Source: Nocardioidaceae bacterium (GTDB lineage: Bacteria > Actinomycetota > Actinomycetes > Propionibacteriales > Nocardioidaceae). Taken from it: a DNA stretch of 64,000 nt. Shown piece after piece: positions 32,150 through 41,073 of this stretch (position 1 is its first letter; every line of letters begins with the position of its first letter). Both the position numbers and the translations under genes were made by a program. The notes under the pieces are model-generated. The model did no database searches. It was given only the letters and a program-made list of their open reading frames with translations, and had not been told where the DNA came from. The stretch spans positions 253,099 to 317,098 of the forward strand of contig JAUJOD010000003.1 of assembly GCA_030447865.1 (NCBI GenBank), read 5' to 3'.

Positions 32150-33211
32150 GTGGCGACTCCGTGGGTGCTGCACGTCGACCTCGACCAGTTCGTCGCGGCG
32201 GTGGAGGTGCTTCACCGACCTGAGCTGGCCGGTCGACCCGTCGTTGTCGGCGGGCGCGGCGACCCCGCTGAACGTGGCGTGGTGTCCACCGCGTCGTACG
32301 AGGCCCGCGAGTACGGCGTCCGCTCCGGCATGCCGCTGCGCACCGCGGCGCGCAAGTGCCCCGACGCGGTCTTCCTCCCCGTCGACGGGCCGGCGTACGA
32401 GGAGGTATCGGGCACCGTCATGCAGACTCTTCGCTCGCTCGACGTTGTCGTCGAGGTGCTCGGGTGGGACGAGGCGTTCCTCGGTGTCGAGGCGGACGAC
32501 CCGGAGTCGTTCGCGCGGGCGGTGCAGGTGGCCGTGCTCGACGTGACCCAGCTGCACTGCTCGGTCGGAATCGGCGACAACAAGCTGCGGGCCAAGCTCG
32601 CCACCGACTTCGGCAAGCCGCGCGGCGTCTTCCGGCTCACCGAGGAGAACTGGTACGCCGTCATGGCCGACCGGCCGACGTCGGCGCTGTGGGGCATCGG
32701 CCGCAAGACCGCCAAGCGGCTCGCTGGCTTGGGTGTCACCACTGTCGGCGAGCTGGCCCAGGAGGACCCGCACCGGCTCGCCGCTGAACTCGGGCCGACG
32801 ATGGGTCCCTGGTACCGGCGGCTCGCCCGTGGCGTGGACACCTCGCCCGTTGACGCGACGCCGTACGTGCCACGCGCACGTGGCCGGGAGACGACGTACC
32901 AGTCGAATCTCACCGACTGGGCAGAGGTGGAGGCAGAGGTACGCCGCCTGGCCGCACAGGTGGTGGAGGACCTGAGTCGAGAGGGCCGGCCGGCCGTTCG
33001 AGTGGGACTGAAGGTTCGGTACGCGCCGTTCGAGACGCACACGGCAAGCGCCACGCTCCCCGCGGCGACGAACCGCGCGGAGGCGATCGCAGCGGCTGCG
33101 GTCGGTCTGCTGGACAAGTTCGACACCTCCCGCGCCATCCGGCTGCTCGGCGTCCGAGCAGAGATGGCCAGCCCACCCACTGCCCGGCCGGCTAGCCAAC
33201 CGAACTGCTGA
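32150..33211 (+). CDS. Y-family DNA polymerase (DinB/Pol IV-like)
   Basis: The 353-residue protein contains the Y-family active site: Asp10 in LHVDLDQFVAAVE, and Asp107-Glu108 in GWDEAFLGVE (in place of the usual S-D-E context). It also has STASYEAREYGVRSGMPLRT, the Mg-helical TSALWGIGRKTAKRLAGLGV (helix-hairpin-helix), and a little-finger domain ending in RAIRLLGVRAEM. The Q-F variant at the steric-gate region belongs to an actinobacterial DinB subgroup. It copies across damaged bases. No beta-clamp-binding QL(S/D)LF peptide is visible at the C-terminus. The start is a GTG after GGCGAG; no SOS box is seen upstream. Confidence 0.92.
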   Translation: MATPWVLHVDLDQFVAAVEVLHRPELAGRPVVVGGRGDPAERGVVSTASYEAREYGVRSGMPLRTAARKCPDAVFLPVDGPAYEEVSGTVMQTLRSLDVVVEVLGWDEAFLGVEADDPESFARAVQVAVLDVTQLHCSVGIGDNKLRAKLATDFGKPRGVFRLTEENWYAVMADRPTSALWGIGRKTAKRLAGLGVTTVGELAQEDPHRLAAELGPTMGPWYRRLARGVDTSPVDATPYVPRARGRETTYQSNLTDWAEVEAEVRRLAAQVVEDLSREGRPAVRVGLKVRYAPFETHTASATLPAATNRAEAIAAAAVGLLDKFDTSRAIRLLGVRAEMASPPTARPASQPNC

Positions 33212-33307
33212 CCGAAGTCGGTCGTTTGGGCCATAATCGGGCTGGTTCACAGACTTCGGTCAGGGGTTGTGCGGGCGTCGCTTGAGCGGAACACGTTCAG
33301 GAGGGTG

Positions 33308-33742
33308 ATGAGCGAGTACGGCAACGAAACCGCCGACGCGGACACCTGGCGCGCCTTCGAGCACCGGCTGACGCGGTTCCTGACCGGGATGCTCGACGGC
33401 GAGGTCCTGATCTTGTCTGACGTGACGGACCAGTCTCGCTACGTCCAGTTCCTGTCCTTCGGTAACCAGGGCGCCCATGCCGAGGTGTCACCCGGGAGCG
33501 CCGACGAGGCGGTGGAGCGGCTCGGCTGGCAGCCGCCACGTCTGAACTGGCGAGGCAAGCCGGTCGGCGGCTCACCGAACTTCGCGGCCGATGCACTGGC
33601 TCATGAGGTACACCGCCTTTCCGCTATGGCGGTGGGCGCACTGCGCGACGCATGGCGCATCGCTGGTCCCGACGCCTTGACTGGGGAAAAGGTCAACGAC
33701 GCCGGCGGGCCTTCCGTCGCCGACCTTGGCTTCCCGGCCTAG
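33308..33742 (+). CDS. TY-Chap-type (T3SS/YbjN chaperone-like) N-terminal domain protein
   Basis: A 144-residue protein whose sequence (WRAFEHRLTRFLTGMLDGEV, YVQFLSFGNQGAHAEVSPGS, ERLGWQPPRL) matches the N-terminal domain of the TY-Chap family, peptide-binding chaperone-like proteins related to type III secretion chaperones and YbjN. It is a one-domain relative of the three-domain protein encoded at 35541. The family is thought to help fold or hold secreted or sensory proteins in Actinobacteria, with little direct evidence. The start has GGAGGGTG immediately upstream. Cytoplasmic. Confidence 0.7.
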   Translation: MSEYGNETADADTWRAFEHRLTRFLTGMLDGEVLILSDVTDQSRYVQFLSFGNQGAHAEVSPGSADEAVERLGWQPPRLNWRGKPVGGSPNFAADALAHEVHRLSAMAVGALRDAWRIAGPDALTGEKVNDAGGPSVADLGFPA

Positions 33743-33830
33743 CCCGTGGGCGACCTAGACCTCGTGACCTCGAGTCCCGGCGGCTGCGTGCACCGAGATT
33801 TGGCAGTCAATCCTCGAGAGGCACTACGAG

Positions 33831-34334
33831 ATGTCTGACTCCGCCACCGCCCAGGAGCGTTACCTGACAGCGGCGATCGCTGCCGCCCGAAAGGGTCGCT
33901 CGGAGGGCGGTATCCCGATCGGCGCGGCGCTTGTCTCAGCTAACGGCGAGATCCTTGCTACCGGGTACAACAAGCGAGTCCAGCTCGGCAGCGCCATCCG
34001 GCACGGCGAGACCGACGCGCTCGAGAACGCCGGTCGGCTGTCGGCCGCCGTCTACGCCGGCTCCACCATGGCGACAACACTCTCACCGTGTGACATGTGC
34101 ACCGGCGCGATCTTGCTCTATAAGATTCCGCGGGTGATCGTCGGGGAGAACCGCACGTTCTACGGCGGGGAGGACCTACTGCGGTCTCGCGGTGTCGAGG
34201 TGGTCGTCGCCGACGACGACGAGTGCGTGCAGATAATGACCGAATTCATCGCCGCTGAACCGGAACTGTGGAACGAGGACATCGGCGAGCCCAGTACTTC
34301 GGGCGGCCCGCCCCGCCGGGCGGCCAAGGAATGA
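33831..34334 (+). CDS. Cytosine deaminase-like nucleoside/nucleobase deaminase
   Basis: The 167-residue zinc deaminase has HGETDALENAGR (zinc His and catalytic Glu) and SPCDMCTGAIL (two zinc Cys). It continues with IPRVIVGENRTFYGGEDLLR and SRGVEVVVADDDECV, the arrangement of fungal-type cytosine deaminases, which convert cytosine to uracil. It could also act on related bases such as isoguanine or creatinine-like compounds. The protein is soluble and of normal length; the last ~15 residues are a disordered tail. It has the same direction as the small TY-Chap-type gene but is probably transcribed separately. Confidence 0.85.
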   Translation: MSDSATAQERYLTAAIAAARKGRSEGGIPIGAALVSANGEILATGYNKRVQLGSAIRHGETDALENAGRLSAAVYAGSTMATTLSPCDMCTGAILLYKIPRVIVGENRTFYGGEDLLRSRGVEVVVADDDECVQIMTEFIAAEPELWNEDIGEPSTSGGPPRRAAKE

Positions 34335-34335
34335 G

Positions 34336-34788
34336 CTAGGCGGTCTTCGGCACTACCAGGTCATCGTCGGCGAAGACCCGCAGCTCCTCGTCGTTGGCCA
34401 AGTGCACCGGTCGCATCGCAAGCCCCGCCTTGTCCGCAGCCGACGTGAGGGCGCGGCCCCAGGCCCGGTCCGAGTCGGTCATCGGCGCCCGACCGGGTCG
34501 TGACAGCAGCAGCGCCACTGAACCGCCCGGAGCCTGGTGGCGCAGCACCTCGCTAAACATCTCCATCAGCCGCATGAGTTGCTCGGCGTCGGGGTACGCC
34601 GGGATGTCAGCAATCTGGCTCAGAACCGGGGTCAGGTAACCACCTTCATCCACTAGCCCAAACCACAGCAGCCGCTCACTGAAACCGAGCGGGCCCATCA
34701 GCGCTCGCCACGTCAGGTAGAGCTGGTGCTGGGTGCGAATCGGTGGCATGTCCTCGATGGGCAGCAGGGGTGGGATCTCGTCGTCCAT
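34336..34788 (-). CDS. Actinobacterial protein of unknown function
   Basis: The 150-residue protein has an acidic start (DDEIPPLLPIEDMPPIRTQH) and a two-part core (ALMGPLGFSERLLWFGLVDE; GGSVALLLSRPGRAPMTDSD, then RAWGRALTSAADKAGLAMRP). Similar proteins occur in many Nocardioidaceae and Micrococcales, to my knowledge without an assigned function. The GG-VALLLSRPG pattern resembles a strand-turn of a RadC/JAB-like or Rossmann-like fold, but no catalytic residues are clear. The stop is one base after the deaminase stop; the genes converge. Confidence 0.7.
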   Translation of the reverse strand: MDDEIPPLLPIEDMPPIRTQHQLYLTWRALMGPLGFSERLLWFGLVDEGGYLTPVLSQIADIPAYPDAEQLMRLMEMFSEVLRHQAPGGSVALLLSRPGRAPMTDSDRAWGRALTSAADKAGLAMRPVHLANDEELRVFADDDLVVPKTA

Positions 34789-34926
34789 GGTGACGACCCT
34801 GCCGCATCAGCGGCGCCGCTGAGGCGTTATCCACAAGGCAATCTCAGTCGCTGGAGCGCCTCGCGCGGGTTGTCGGCGCTGCGCCGTACGTTGATTCCAC
34901 TGGCAACGCGATCTGACAGGAGCGGC

Positions 34927-35451
34927 ATGGAGATTGAGCAAGCCCGGCAGCTGGCGCAATCGCTGCTCCGTGAGCATGGCTTGTCCGGCTGGCGGGTGGA
35001 GTTCGACCGGGCGAAGACCCGGGCGGGAGTCTGCCGCTTCCGCGAGCGCACTATCGGGCTGAGTTGGCCGCTGACGCAGCTGCACTCACCCGTCGAGGTT
35101 CGCGACACGATCTTGCACGAGATCGCGCATGCCTTGGTCGGCCCGACCCACAAGCACGACGCCGTATGGCGGGCAACCGCCCTGCGACTCGGCTGCAGCG
35201 CACGAGCTTGCATGCCGGCCGATGCACCGCGAGTCGCTGCCCCGTGGGTAGGCACCTGCCCCGCCGGGCACTCGATCGGGCGCCACCGTCGACCCGAGCG
35301 ACCGGCATCGTGCTCCCGTTGCAGTCGTGCGTTCGACCCCGCCCACCTGTTCCGATGGCTGTTCCATGGCCGTGAGGTCGTCATGCACCCCAAGTACGCC
35401 GCAGAGCTGCGCATGCTCGACAGCGCGGCGGCCCAAAGCCGTCGCCGGTAA
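34927..35451 (+). CDS. SprT-like zinc metalloprotease domain protein
   Basis: A 174-residue protein with HEIAHALVGPTHKHD (HExxH zinc site, second His in the loop) at about residues 64-78. A Cys-rich zinc finger follows: C-P-A-G-H and CSRCSRAFD at about 117-140. SprT/SPRTN-type proteases digest proteins crosslinked to DNA in eukaryotes; bacterial relatives are poorly studied. The Arg/Lys-rich C-terminus could bind DNA. The ATG has CAGGAG eight bases upstream. Confidence 0.85.
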   Translation: MEIEQARQLAQSLLREHGLSGWRVEFDRAKTRAGVCRFRERTIGLSWPLTQLHSPVEVRDTILHEIAHALVGPTHKHDAVWRATALRLGCSARACMPADAPRVAAPWVGTCPAGHSIGRHRRPERPASCSRCSRAFDPAHLFRWLFHGREVVMHPKYAAELRMLDSAAAQSRRR

Positions 35452-35540
35452 TCTGGGGGCAGGTGAAACACCCACCGGAGGGGTCGCATACCGCTCGTAA
35501 GCAAGCCAGCAGTTCACAGTGACGGAGGTGAGATCACCGC

Positions 35541-36812
35541 GTGGAGTTCGCCGAGTTCGACCTGGACCGAAGCACCGCGCGCGCCTGGAGCCAGTTCCAG
35601 GCGCGGCTGGCTGACCATGTTGTCGCCATGACGGGCGATGACGTGCTGATCATCGAAGCTGACTCGAGTCACGACGACGACGCTGCCGCCGCGCCGTACG
35701 TCCAGTTCGCCGCCTGGGGTGATGACAAAATCCGCGGCGAGGTCTCGAGCAACGAATACCTCGCCGAACGCTTCACCCTCGACGCGGCGGCCACCTCGCG
35801 GCTGCAGTCGCTGGGCTGGTCTGCCCCTAGTCACGGTCGCGACGACGAGCCCGACAACGGCTCAGCGAACTTCTACTTCGACTCAACCCGAGATGCTGCC
35901 GACAAGCTAGCGGTGATGGCTGTCCAGGCTCTGCGCGGCGTCTTCGGCGTCGCCCACCCGGCGTTCCTCTCGGCTCGCAACCTCGGCGAGGGCGCGGCGG
36001 CACCCGAGCTCGGCATCCCGTCCCCCGTGGTCGAGTCAGCCGAACAGCACGAGCCGCTCGCCGTCGTGCCTGACGACGTCGACCACCTGCGCACGTTGGT
36101 CGACGAGGCACTGGAGCCGATGTTCGGCCACGGCCCTAACCATGACGCCGATGGAGACATCCCCGTGGTCGCCGGCAGCGCACTGCTGTTTGTCCGCGTT
36201 CTCGAGGATGCACCGGCAGTCGAGATGTTCAGCACGGTCGTGCGCGACGTGACTGACCTGGACGAGGCCGCCGCCGCGGTCGCTGAACTCAATAACGGCA
36301 TTCGGCTCATCAAGTTCCTGCTGGTAGATCACGTGATCATCGCTGTCGCTCACGTCCCCGCGATGCCCTTCGCGCCGCAGCAGCTGCGCAGCGTCCTCGA
36401 CTACATGTCCCGAGTGGCTGATGGGATCGACGACGGGCTGGCCACTCGCGTGGGTGGCCGCCCGGCGTTCGAAGACCAGCGTGCGGACCGGTCCGGATCC
36501 GCAGTTGCCGACGAAGCCGCCGAACTGCCCGCTGAGTTGCAGACCCTGCTGCACCTCGACGCCGATGGCGAGTCGCCTGTCGACCCTGACCTAGCCGCGA
36601 GCGTGTGCAACTACGACCGCGACCTGGTGCTGAAACTGCTCAAGATCTCCAGTGATGAGGAGATCAACTGGCGCAAGTCCCACGACGAGGCGGCCATAAC
36701 CGGCGAACGGGACGAAGCGGCGGTCTGCGAAGGAGAGGCGGCCGCCTGGGCGAAGACGGTCGAGACGCTGCGCGGCGCGTTACGAGTGATCGTCGAACGC
36801 AACCGACGGTGA
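35541..36812 (+). CDS. TY-Chap family protein with three chaperone-like domains
   Basis: About 423 residues with the layout TY-Chap N-terminal (1-130), a central type III chaperone/YbjN-like region (130-300: LRTLVDEALEPMF ... LLFVRVLEDAPAVEMFSTVV ... NNGIRLIKFLLVDHVIIAVA) and a C-terminal helical domain (about 320-423). The N-terminal domain is homologous to the shorter protein at 33308. A perfect GGAGGTGA ribosome site (35524-35531) supports the GTG start. Known function: none proven; a peptide-binding chaperone role is proposed for the family. It is soluble. The SprT-like gene lies 90 bases upstream on the same strand. Confidence 0.78.
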   Translation: MEFAEFDLDRSTARAWSQFQARLADHVVAMTGDDVLIIEADSSHDDDAAAAPYVQFAAWGDDKIRGEVSSNEYLAERFTLDAAATSRLQSLGWSAPSHGRDDEPDNGSANFYFDSTRDAADKLAVMAVQALRGVFGVAHPAFLSARNLGEGAAAPELGIPSPVVESAEQHEPLAVVPDDVDHLRTLVDEALEPMFGHGPNHDADGDIPVVAGSALLFVRVLEDAPAVEMFSTVVRDVTDLDEAAAAVAELNNGIRLIKFLLVDHVIIAVAHVPAMPFAPQQLRSVLDYMSRVADGIDDGLATRVGGRPAFEDQRADRSGSAVADEAAELPAELQTLLHLDADGESPVDPDLAASVCNYDRDLVLKLLKISSDEEINWRKSHDEAAITGERDEAAVCEGEAAAWAKTVETLRGALRVIVERNRR

Positions 36813-36897
36813 CGCGGCCCGGCTGCTCAGGTAGCGATTGGGTCACGACTGGGCTGACTGGCTCGGTGGGAGCCGGTCCGGCAGTAACAATGTGTGC

Positions 36898-37458
36898 ATG
36901 CCCGCGCCCCGGGATCGATGCCCACCGGACGACCCCACTGGCTGGATGTCGACGCTGTGGATGTTGGCGGTCATCTTCGGAGCTGGTCTTGCTGCGACGC
37001 TCGCGCTGCCCTCCGTCGCCGAGTACGCCGATGGGCCAGTCACCGCTCGTGACCTGTTCCATGCTGAGTGGTTGATCGTCGCCACCTTCTTGGTGCTTCC
37101 GCTGTACCGCGCAGCGCGGTTGAGCTGGCTGATGGCGCTCGTGGTGGTGCCGGTCGCCAGTGTGCACGTGCTCTACATCGCCGACTCTGCCGTTGCCGCC
37201 TCCCAACAAGCGGGACTTGCCGACGGCGTCTCCCTGGGCTGGTACGTTGTCGCCGTCCTCCAGGTGGGGTTGTTCACGGTCGCCGGTGTGGGAGCGGCGT
37301 ACCGCAATTTCGCTGACCGACGCTGGGTGCGGCGGATGCGGTCGATGACCGCAGGAGCGAGCGCGCCGCGGCCCCGCTCAGCAGCGCAACCGGGCTATCC
37401 GCCCCACCTGCCGACCACGCGGCGTCGGCCACCACCCACCGGCCGCGCCAGACCCTGA
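36898..37458 (+). CDS. Four-helix membrane protein of unknown function
   Basis: The 186-residue protein has four predicted membrane segments (TLWMLAVIFGAGLAATLALP near 19-38; LIVATFLVLPLYRAA; LMALVVVPVASVHVLYIAD; WYVVAVLQVGLFTVAGVGAA). A basic, Pro-rich cytoplasmic tail of about 45 residues follows. I do not recognise the family. A -10-like TAACAA lies seven bases before the ATG, with no ribosome site, so leaderless initiation is possible. It is the last gene of a same-strand run and precedes the VOC gene by 37 bases. Confidence 0.65.
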   Translation: MPAPRDRCPPDDPTGWMSTLWMLAVIFGAGLAATLALPSVAEYADGPVTARDLFHAEWLIVATFLVLPLYRAARLSWLMALVVVPVASVHVLYIADSAVAASQQAGLADGVSLGWYVVAVLQVGLFTVAGVGAAYRNFADRRWVRRMRSMTAGASAPRPRSAAQPGYPPHLPTTRRRPPPTGRARP

Positions 37459-37495
37459 CCCCGTCGTCGCGCAAACTGACTGAGAAGGGCAGACC

Positions 37496-38047
37496 ATGGC
37501 GATTCACCGGCTCAACCATGCGGTGCTGTACGTGCGGGACCTGGATCGGTCGGTCGCCTTTTACCGCGACGTACTCGGCTTCCGTGTCGAGATGACGATG
37601 GCGGGGCAGGCCGCGTTCTTACAGGCAGCCGGGTCGACCAATGACCACGACCTGGCGCTGTTCGCGCTCGGCGACCAGGCGTCAGACAGCCCGGCGGGTC
37701 GCACCAGCGTCGGCCTGTACCACTTGGCGTGGGAGGTCGAGACCCTCGGCGACCTCGAAGAGTTGGCGGCCAAGCTCGCCGACGCCGGCGGCCTCGTTGG
37801 CACGTCGGACCACGGCTCGACCAAGAGCCTCTACGGCAAGGACCCCGACGGGCTGGAGTTCGAGGTCGTCTGGCTTATCCCGGCGCATCTGCTCACCGAC
37901 GCCGACAAGGCGGCCAAGAGCACGATCCGGCGACTCGACCTGGCCAAAGAGGTCAAGAGGTTCGGCGCTGACACCCACGGTGGGCTCGGTATCAGTGTGC
38001 CGATCGGTGTCGCGGCACCAGCCGTCGAGGCCGGCCAGCGCAGCTAG
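37496..38047 (+). CDS. VOC family protein (glyoxalase/extradiol dioxygenase-like)
   Basis: A 183-residue VOC protein beginning INRLNHAVLYVRDLDR-like (HRLNHAVLYVRDLDRSVAFY). The metal ligand positions are His8 (LNHAV), a His near residue 78 (GLYHLAWEVE) and a Glu near 122 (DGLEFEVVW). Family members are glyoxalases, dioxygenases or antibiotic-resistance proteins, so the reaction is not assigned. GAGAAGGG gives the ribosome site. The C-terminus after residue 130 is longer than in single-domain VOC proteins. Confidence 0.88.
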   Translation: MAIHRLNHAVLYVRDLDRSVAFYRDVLGFRVEMTMAGQAAFLQAAGSTNDHDLALFALGDQASDSPAGRTSVGLYHLAWEVETLGDLEELAAKLADAGGLVGTSDHGSTKSLYGKDPDGLEFEVVWLIPAHLLTDADKAAKSTIRRLDLAKEVKRFGADTHGGLGISVPIGVAAPAVEAGQRS

Positions 38048-38117
38048 GGGGCAAGCCCAGCTAGGCGCAAGCCCAGCCTCCCGTCCGTTGGGGTCACCAG
38101 CGCGTAACTTGGCGTTC

Positions 38118-39359
38118 ATGCGTTTGGACTCGCGGCTGGGCAGCTCCGGAGAGCTCGATGAACTGGTGCAGCAGTGGCGTTCGGCCATCCGCGTCGAGCT
38201 GCCGACCGCCGTTGAGTTGCGGCATGAGCTGCACGCCGATCCGCGGGTCACCGGTGATGAGGAGGACACCGCCAAGACCCTTGCGAGCGCTATTGGACTC
38301 GGCGAGGGCGAGCGGGTAGCCGACACCGGCCGGCTGATCTGGGTCACCAGGCCCGACGACGGCCAAGCGGCGATCGCGTTGCGCACCGAGCTCGACGCGC
38401 TGCCGATCGAGGAGGCGACCGGCGTTTCCTGGCGGTCAGACGGCGAGGCGATGCATTGCTGTGGGCACGACGTACACATGGCCGCGCTGGCCGCCGTTGT
38501 GCGGGCCGCACGGCGGGTCGAGCTGCCGGTGCCGTTGCTCGCGATCCTGCAGCCCCGCGAGGAGGGCTCCGACTCCGGTGCCCGAGACGTCGTCCGCGAG
38601 GGTGGGCTCGACGGTGTTGACGCGGTCATCGCCGCACACGTGCAGCCGCAGCTCGGGCCACGCATTATCGCCTCGACCCCTGGGGCGGTCAACGCAGGCA
38701 CCGACGAGTTCGAGATCGTCGTACGCGGCCGGGGCGGCCATTCGGGCTACCCGCACACGGTCGACGACTCCGTGCTGGCGCTGTCGTCGATCGTGGTGGC
38801 GCTGCAGCAGGTCAGCGCCCGCCGGATCGACCCGGTGGTTGGGGCGGTGTGCATGGTCAACCAGCTCCGGGCGGGCAGCGCGGACAACGTCGTACCGGGC
38901 GAGGCGCTCGCTAGCGGCACCATGCGCACCCGGACCGTGCCCGACCGCCACACGGCGCTGGCCGCCATTCGTGACATCGCCGGCGGGGTGGCCGCAGCGC
39001 ACGGTTGCTCGGCCGAGGTGACGTTCGCCGAGTGCGAGCCGCCGCTGCACAATGACGCCGATCTCGCTGTCACCGCGTTCCCACTGCTCCTCGATATGGG
39101 CCATCACGTGTCGTCGGAGTTCCGGTCCTTCGGCGGTGACGACTTCTCGCACTATTGCGCGGATGCTCGCGGGCTGATGATGTTCGTCGGCACTGGCACG
39201 GAAACAGGCGGGTTGCACGACGCCAGCTACCTTCCGGGCGATGAGTACGTCGGTCTGGTTGCCGACGCGTTGATCGCCGGCTATTGCGCGGCCGCTCTCA
39301 CCCCGCCCGAACGGCTAGGCGCCGGAGTCGGGGCGGTCGATGGCGGGTTCGGCGGTTGA
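38118..39359 (+). CDS. M20 family amidohydrolase (M20D-like)
   Basis: The 413-residue metallohydrolase has ALRTELDALPIEEATG (metal Asp), CCGHDVHMAAL (metal Cys/His), QPREEGSDSGARDVV (catalytic Glu) and RGRGGHSGYPH, followed by the dimerisation domain (FEIVVRGRGGHSG to the next core part). This is the pattern of amidohydrolases that cleave N-acyl amino acids or similar amides. The ATG at 38118 lies seven bases after TAACTT, so the message may be leaderless. It is soluble and complete. The substrate is unknown. Confidence 0.88.
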   Translation: MRLDSRLGSSGELDELVQQWRSAIRVELPTAVELRHELHADPRVTGDEEDTAKTLASAIGLGEGERVADTGRLIWVTRPDDGQAAIALRTELDALPIEEATGVSWRSDGEAMHCCGHDVHMAALAAVVRAARRVELPVPLLAILQPREEGSDSGARDVVREGGLDGVDAVIAAHVQPQLGPRIIASTPGAVNAGTDEFEIVVRGRGGHSGYPHTVDDSVLALSSIVVALQQVSARRIDPVVGAVCMVNQLRAGSADNVVPGEALASGTMRTRTVPDRHTALAAIRDIAGGVAAAHGCSAEVTFAECEPPLHNDADLAVTAFPLLLDMGHHVSSEFRSFGGDDFSHYCADARGLMMFVGTGTETGGLHDASYLPGDEYVGLVADALIAGYCAAALTPPERLGAGVGAVDGGFGG

Positions 39360-40886
39360 CGTCGGGGTGAGGCGCTCGAGCGGCTTGACGGCGGGGCCGT
39401 GGAGCACGCTGCCGTCGAGCGCGAAGCGGGACGCATGGCAGGGGCAGTCCCAGGACTTCTCGGCGTTGTTGAAGTTCACCGCACACCCCATGTGTGTGCA
39501 GCGCGCCGACACGGCATGCAGCTCACCGGACGGGTCTCGGTAGCCGGCGACCAAGGCGGCACCCACCCGGGTCACCGTCGCTTCGTCCGGCCCGAGGTCC
39601 TCCAGTTTGGAGCGGTTCAGCGTCGCTCTGGCCCGGTCGCCGCCGAAGTGAGCGGCGACGACGGTGTTGGCGTGCACCACGGTAGGCACCGAGCGGACGT
39701 TGACCCGGTTCGGGTCGAAGAGCTCGCGCTGCGCCGGGTCGGCGATGCCGAGGACCAGGTCGTGCAGCAGGTGGGCGGCGGCGGTGCCGTTGGTCATACC
39801 CCACTGCCGGAAGCCGGTCGCCACCCACAGGTGCCGGGCAGCCGGGTGGTAGCGGCCGACGTACGGGATCTTGTCCGGAGTCGACATGTCGTGCGCCGAC
39901 CAGCGGTGCGTCACCTCGCGCAGGCCGAGTATCTGGTTCGACCACTCGGCGAGCTGGGCGTAGCGGGCCTCAACGTCGACGCGCTGGCCGGTGCGGTAGG
40001 ACTCACCCAACACGATGAGTCGGGTCTGGTCGGGGGCGCCGTCAGGGGTGGTGCGCACGGAATAGTGGGTGTCGGCGTCGAGCGACATCGATGTGGGAGC
40101 ACTATCGGCAGGCACCAGCCCAGACACCGCCAGCTCGCGGGTCGGCTCGAGCCGGGCGAAGAAGCCGCCGCGGTCGAAGGCTGGGTAGTGCGTCGCCACC
40201 ACGACATCCTTGGCGCGGACGTCTCCCCGATCCGTGTGTATGACCGACACCCGCCGCTCCGACAGGCTCAGCGCTCGAGTGCCCTCACGCACCTGGCTAC
40301 CGAGCGCCTCGATCTCGTCCGCCAGGGCCAGCAACCACTTGCGGGGGTGGAACTGGGCCTGGTTGGTGAACCGGACCGCCCCGGCGGCGGCGACCGGCAG
40401 GTCGATGTCTTCGACGTACGACGCGGGCATCCCCGCCGCTGCGGCGGCTTCGGCCTCCTGTTTCAGATTCGTGCGCTGCCGCTCCTTGGTCGAATAAACG
40501 AACGAGTCCCGCCGAGTGAACTCGCAGTCGACGCCGAGCGCCTCGGACTCCGTCGCAATCCAGTCGATCGCGGCGAGCTGCGCGGCGCCGTACCGCGCCG
40601 CCGTGTCCGTGCTGATCCGTCGAAGATGGTCGTAGATCAGGGCGTGCTGGGCGCTCACCTTGGCGGTGGTGTGTCCGGACACCCCCGAGGCGATCCGGCC
40701 CGCCTCGAGCACCGCGACCGACCGGCCGGAGCACGCCAGCAGGTACCCGACGGTGAGGCCGGTGATGCCGGCCCCGATCACGGCTACGTCGACCTCGCCC
40801 GGCACCGGGCGGCCGGTGCGGTCAGGGGCTCGTGCCGTGTCGATCCAGAACGACTCCGGAGTGGGCAGGTCTTTGGACTGCTTCAT
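39315..40886 (-). CDS. FAD-dependent oxidoreductase with C-terminal Rieske [2Fe-2S] domain
   Basis: A 523-residue protein. The FAD-binding GAGITG is at 38-43, in a DAO-type fold that continues through GVSGHTTAKVSAQHALIYDH and RWSAHDMSTPDKIPYVGRYH. The C-terminal Rieske domain has CTH...C at 463-468 and C-P-C-H at 481-484. The family resembles putative glycine or sarcosine oxidase-like dehydrogenases fused to Rieske domains, with no established substrate. No ribosome site is obvious before the ATG at 40886. A G-tract palindrome upstream suggests copper- or metal-responsive repression. The 3' end overlaps the convergent M20 gene by 45 bases. Confidence 0.87.
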   Translation of the reverse strand: MKQSKDLPTPESFWIDTARAPDRTGRPVPGEVDVAVIGAGITGLTVGYLLACSGRSVAVLEAGRIASGVSGHTTAKVSAQHALIYDHLRRISTDTAARYGAAQLAAIDWIATESEALGVDCEFTRRDSFVYSTKERQRTNLKQEAEAAAAAGMPASYVEDIDLPVAAAGAVRFTNQAQFHPRKWLLALADEIEALGSQVREGTRALSLSERRVSVIHTDRGDVRAKDVVVATHYPAFDRGGFFARLEPTRELAVSGLVPADSAPTSMSLDADTHYSVRTTPDGAPDQTRLIVLGESYRTGQRVDVEARYAQLAEWSNQILGLREVTHRWSAHDMSTPDKIPYVGRYHPAARHLWVATGFRQWGMTNGTAAAHLLHDLVLGIADPAQRELFDPNRVNVRSVPTVVHANTVVAAHFGGDRARATLNRSKLEDLGPDEATVTRVGAALVAGYRDPSGELHAVSARCTHMGCAVNFNNAEKSWDCPCHASRFALDGSVLHGPAVKPLERLTPTSTAEPAIDRPDSGA

Positions 40887-40934
40887 CAGGTGGTTGTTCC
40901 CGCCGAGGCCCCACCGCAAACCGTTGGCGGAACC

Positions 40935-40949
40935 TACCCCTAGGGGGTA
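40935..40949 (-). promoter_or_regulatory. CsoR-like G-tract palindrome upstream of the Rieske oxidoreductase gene
   Basis: TACCCCTAGGGGGTA matches the G-tract inverted repeat recognised by CsoR/RcnR-type regulators (copper, nickel or sulfur sensing). It lies about 50 bases before the ATG at 40886, where it would overlap or neighbour the promoter. No CsoR gene or copper genes are in the window, so the metal link is inference. Confidence 0.5.
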
Positions 40950-41073
40950 TGCATCCGAACCAACACGCCAGGAGGCTCGGTGCACGCCCGCGCGCGGCTT
41001 CCGCGCCGCCAGCCGAACGGTCCGAGTCTTACGTCGCTGGGGCAGCGCACGACTCGGACCCTTGGGGAGAGGG

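Noticed and set aside
33289-33298. GAACACGTTC resembling an SOS/LexA box upstream of the TY-Chap gene
   Set aside because: The actinobacterial LexA site needs four bases between GAAC and GTTC; here there are two.
39399-40943. 514-codon plus-strand frame opposite the Rieske oxidoreductase
   Set aside because: Its low-complexity composition mirrors the real minus-strand gene, which has intact FAD and Rieske motifs.
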